A stretch of 64,000 nt of DNA, taken from contig NZ_JACOOQ010000018.1 of assembly GCF_014287815.1 (NCBI RefSeq), forward strand, positions 1 through 64,000, read 5' to 3'. Shown here in pieces: positions 63,185 through 64,000 of the stretch. The notes under the pieces were generated by a model. The model saw only the letters and a list, made by a program, of their open reading frames with translations, had not been told where the DNA came from and did no database searches. The DNA is from Clostridium lentum (GTDB taxonomy: Bacteria > Bacillota > Clostridia > Clostridiales > Clostridiaceae). How positions within the stretch are numbered: the first letter of the stretch is position 1; the number at the start of each line of letters is the position of its first letter. Made by a program: the position numbers and the translations under genes.

Positions 63185-64000
63185 CTATTGTTCAGCAAAT
63201 TGACTGTTATATAGTTCTTCATAGAAACCACCTTTAGCCATAAGTTCCTGATGATTTCCTTGTTCAATTATATTACCATCTTTTATTACAAGGATTAAAT
63301 CAGCACTTTTTATAGTTGAAAGCCTATGAGCTATAACAAAGCTTGTTCTTCCCTTCATTACATTTTGCATAGCTTGCTGTAACATAAGCTCAAGTCTTGT
63401 ATCTACAGAACTAGTTGCTTCATCTAATATTAAAATAGCTGGATCTGATAGTATTGCTCTTGCAATGGTAAGAAGCTGCTTTTCTCCCTGTGATATATTA
63501 GATGCCTCCTCATTTAATACCATATCATAGCCTTCTGGCAATGTCTTAATAAAATGATGTACATTAGCAATCTTTGCTGCTAATATAACATCTTCCTTAC
63601 TGGCATTAAAGTTCCCATACTTGATATTTTCTTCAATAGTACCATTAAATAACCAAGTATCCTGTAGTACCATTCCAAAAAGACTACGTAAATCTTCACG
63701 CTTCATATCTCGAGTATCTACTCCATCAATCTTTATTGAGCCACCTTTTAGCTCATAAAATCTCATTAATAAGTTGATTAACGTAGTTTTTCCAGCACCA
63801 GTTGGTCCAACTATAGCCACCATTTGTCCTGCTTTAATTTCTGCATTTAAATCATGAATTAATATTTTATCATCATTATAACCAAATTTTACATGTTCAA
63901 AACTTACATCTCCTCTTGGATTATCTAGTTTGACACTTTGCTCTTTATCTGGAATTTGCTCTTCTTCATTTAAGATTTCAAACACTCTATCTACCGCTGC
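63185..64000 (-). CDS. ABC exporter, ATPase domain (gene cut by the window end)
   Basis: C-terminal part of a fused membrane/ATPase (type IV) ABC exporter. The frame continues past the window edge (AAVDRVFEIL upstream of the first internal Met). All ATPase motifs are present: Walker A VGPTGAGKTTL, Q-loop GMVLQDTWLF, signature NISQGEKQLL, Walker B AILILDEATSS and the switch His (VIAHRLST). The transmembrane domain lies outside the window. Substrate unknown; multidrug-type (MdlB/LmrA-like) by similarity. Confidence 0.9.
   Translation of the reverse strand, partial: AAVDRVFEILNEEEQIPDKEQSVKLDNPRGDVSFEHVKFGYNDDKILIHDLNAEIKAGQMVAIVGPTGAGKTTLINLLMRFYELKGGSIKIDGVDTRDMKREDLRSLFGMVLQDTWLFNGTIEENIKYGNFNASKEDVILAAKIANVHHFIKTLPEGYDMVLNEEASNISQGEKQLLTIARAILSDPAILILDEATSSVDTRLELMLQQAMQNVMKGRTSFVIAHRLSTIKSADLILVIKDGNIIEQGNHQELMAKGGFYEELYNSQFAEQ

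Noticed and set aside
1..64000. tRNA, rRNA, CRISPR arrays, complete prophage or insertion sequences
   Set aside because: None was recognised on reading both strands; hairpins seen are terminators or riboswitch parts.

Overview
The window looks like chromosomal DNA of a saccharolytic, spore-forming, anaerobic Clostridium (cluster I type). It is very AT-rich, Shine-Dalgarno sites are strong (GGAGG), TTG starts occur, and intrinsic terminators are dense. It carries a ferredoxin-type membrane-bound NiFe hydrogenase, a spore-amidase-like protein, a collagen-like BclA-type surface protein, and galactan-degrading enzymes. No rRNA, tRNA, CRISPR array or complete mobile element was seen. The species cannot be fixed from the sequence alone.

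Layout. 1-71 (minus): 5' end of a gene cut by the window edge. 225-13857: a galactan locus. A minus-strand operon encodes two LplB/LplC-type permeases, a binding lipoprotein, a GH42 beta-galactosidase and a secreted GH53 galactanase whose LPXTG anchor is out of frame behind an A9 tract. It diverges from a YesN/YesM-type two-component system and a DUF624 protein. 13975-15115: a cation exchanger behind a yybP-ykoY (Mn2+) riboswitch. 15167-17705: a GT2 glycosyltransferase divergent from a collagen-like protein. 17779-19276: a preQ1-I riboswitch controlling an ECF S component and a small radical SAM protein, best read as queuine salvage. 19363-25343: single genes (DUF4358 lipoprotein, HD-GYP protein, CwlD-like amidase, intracellular subtilisin, rhodanese, isochorismatase-fold hydrolase, an orphan) and a gene remnant.

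25496-34199: a 15-gene minus-strand operon for an Mbh-type energy-converting NiFe hydrogenase with an Mrp-antiporter-like membrane module and embedded hypA/hypB. It probably couples ferredoxin oxidation and H2 formation to ion pumping. 34482-49643: mixed metabolic and housekeeping genes (ilvB/ilvN, malic enzyme, aspartate 4-decarboxylase, a DNRLRE/coiled-coil protein, a SEC-C protein, glutamine synthetase, alanine racemase, a P-loop kinase-like protein, a U32/TrhP-like protein, a single-domain globin).

49798-56435: a tightly packed five-gene operon. It combines a solute-binding lipoprotein carrying an N-terminal propeller-like half and two sugar-import permeases with an HlyD/RND-type adaptor and a MacB-like membrane protein, and has no ATPase. 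I know of no described function for this combination, and it is the best candidate in the window for an undescribed system. 56628-64000: a methyltransferase, two paralogous GT4 glycosyltransferases, a J-like/TPR protein with an internal duplication, a membrane-anchored Cys-rich protein, and the C-terminal part of an ABC exporter.
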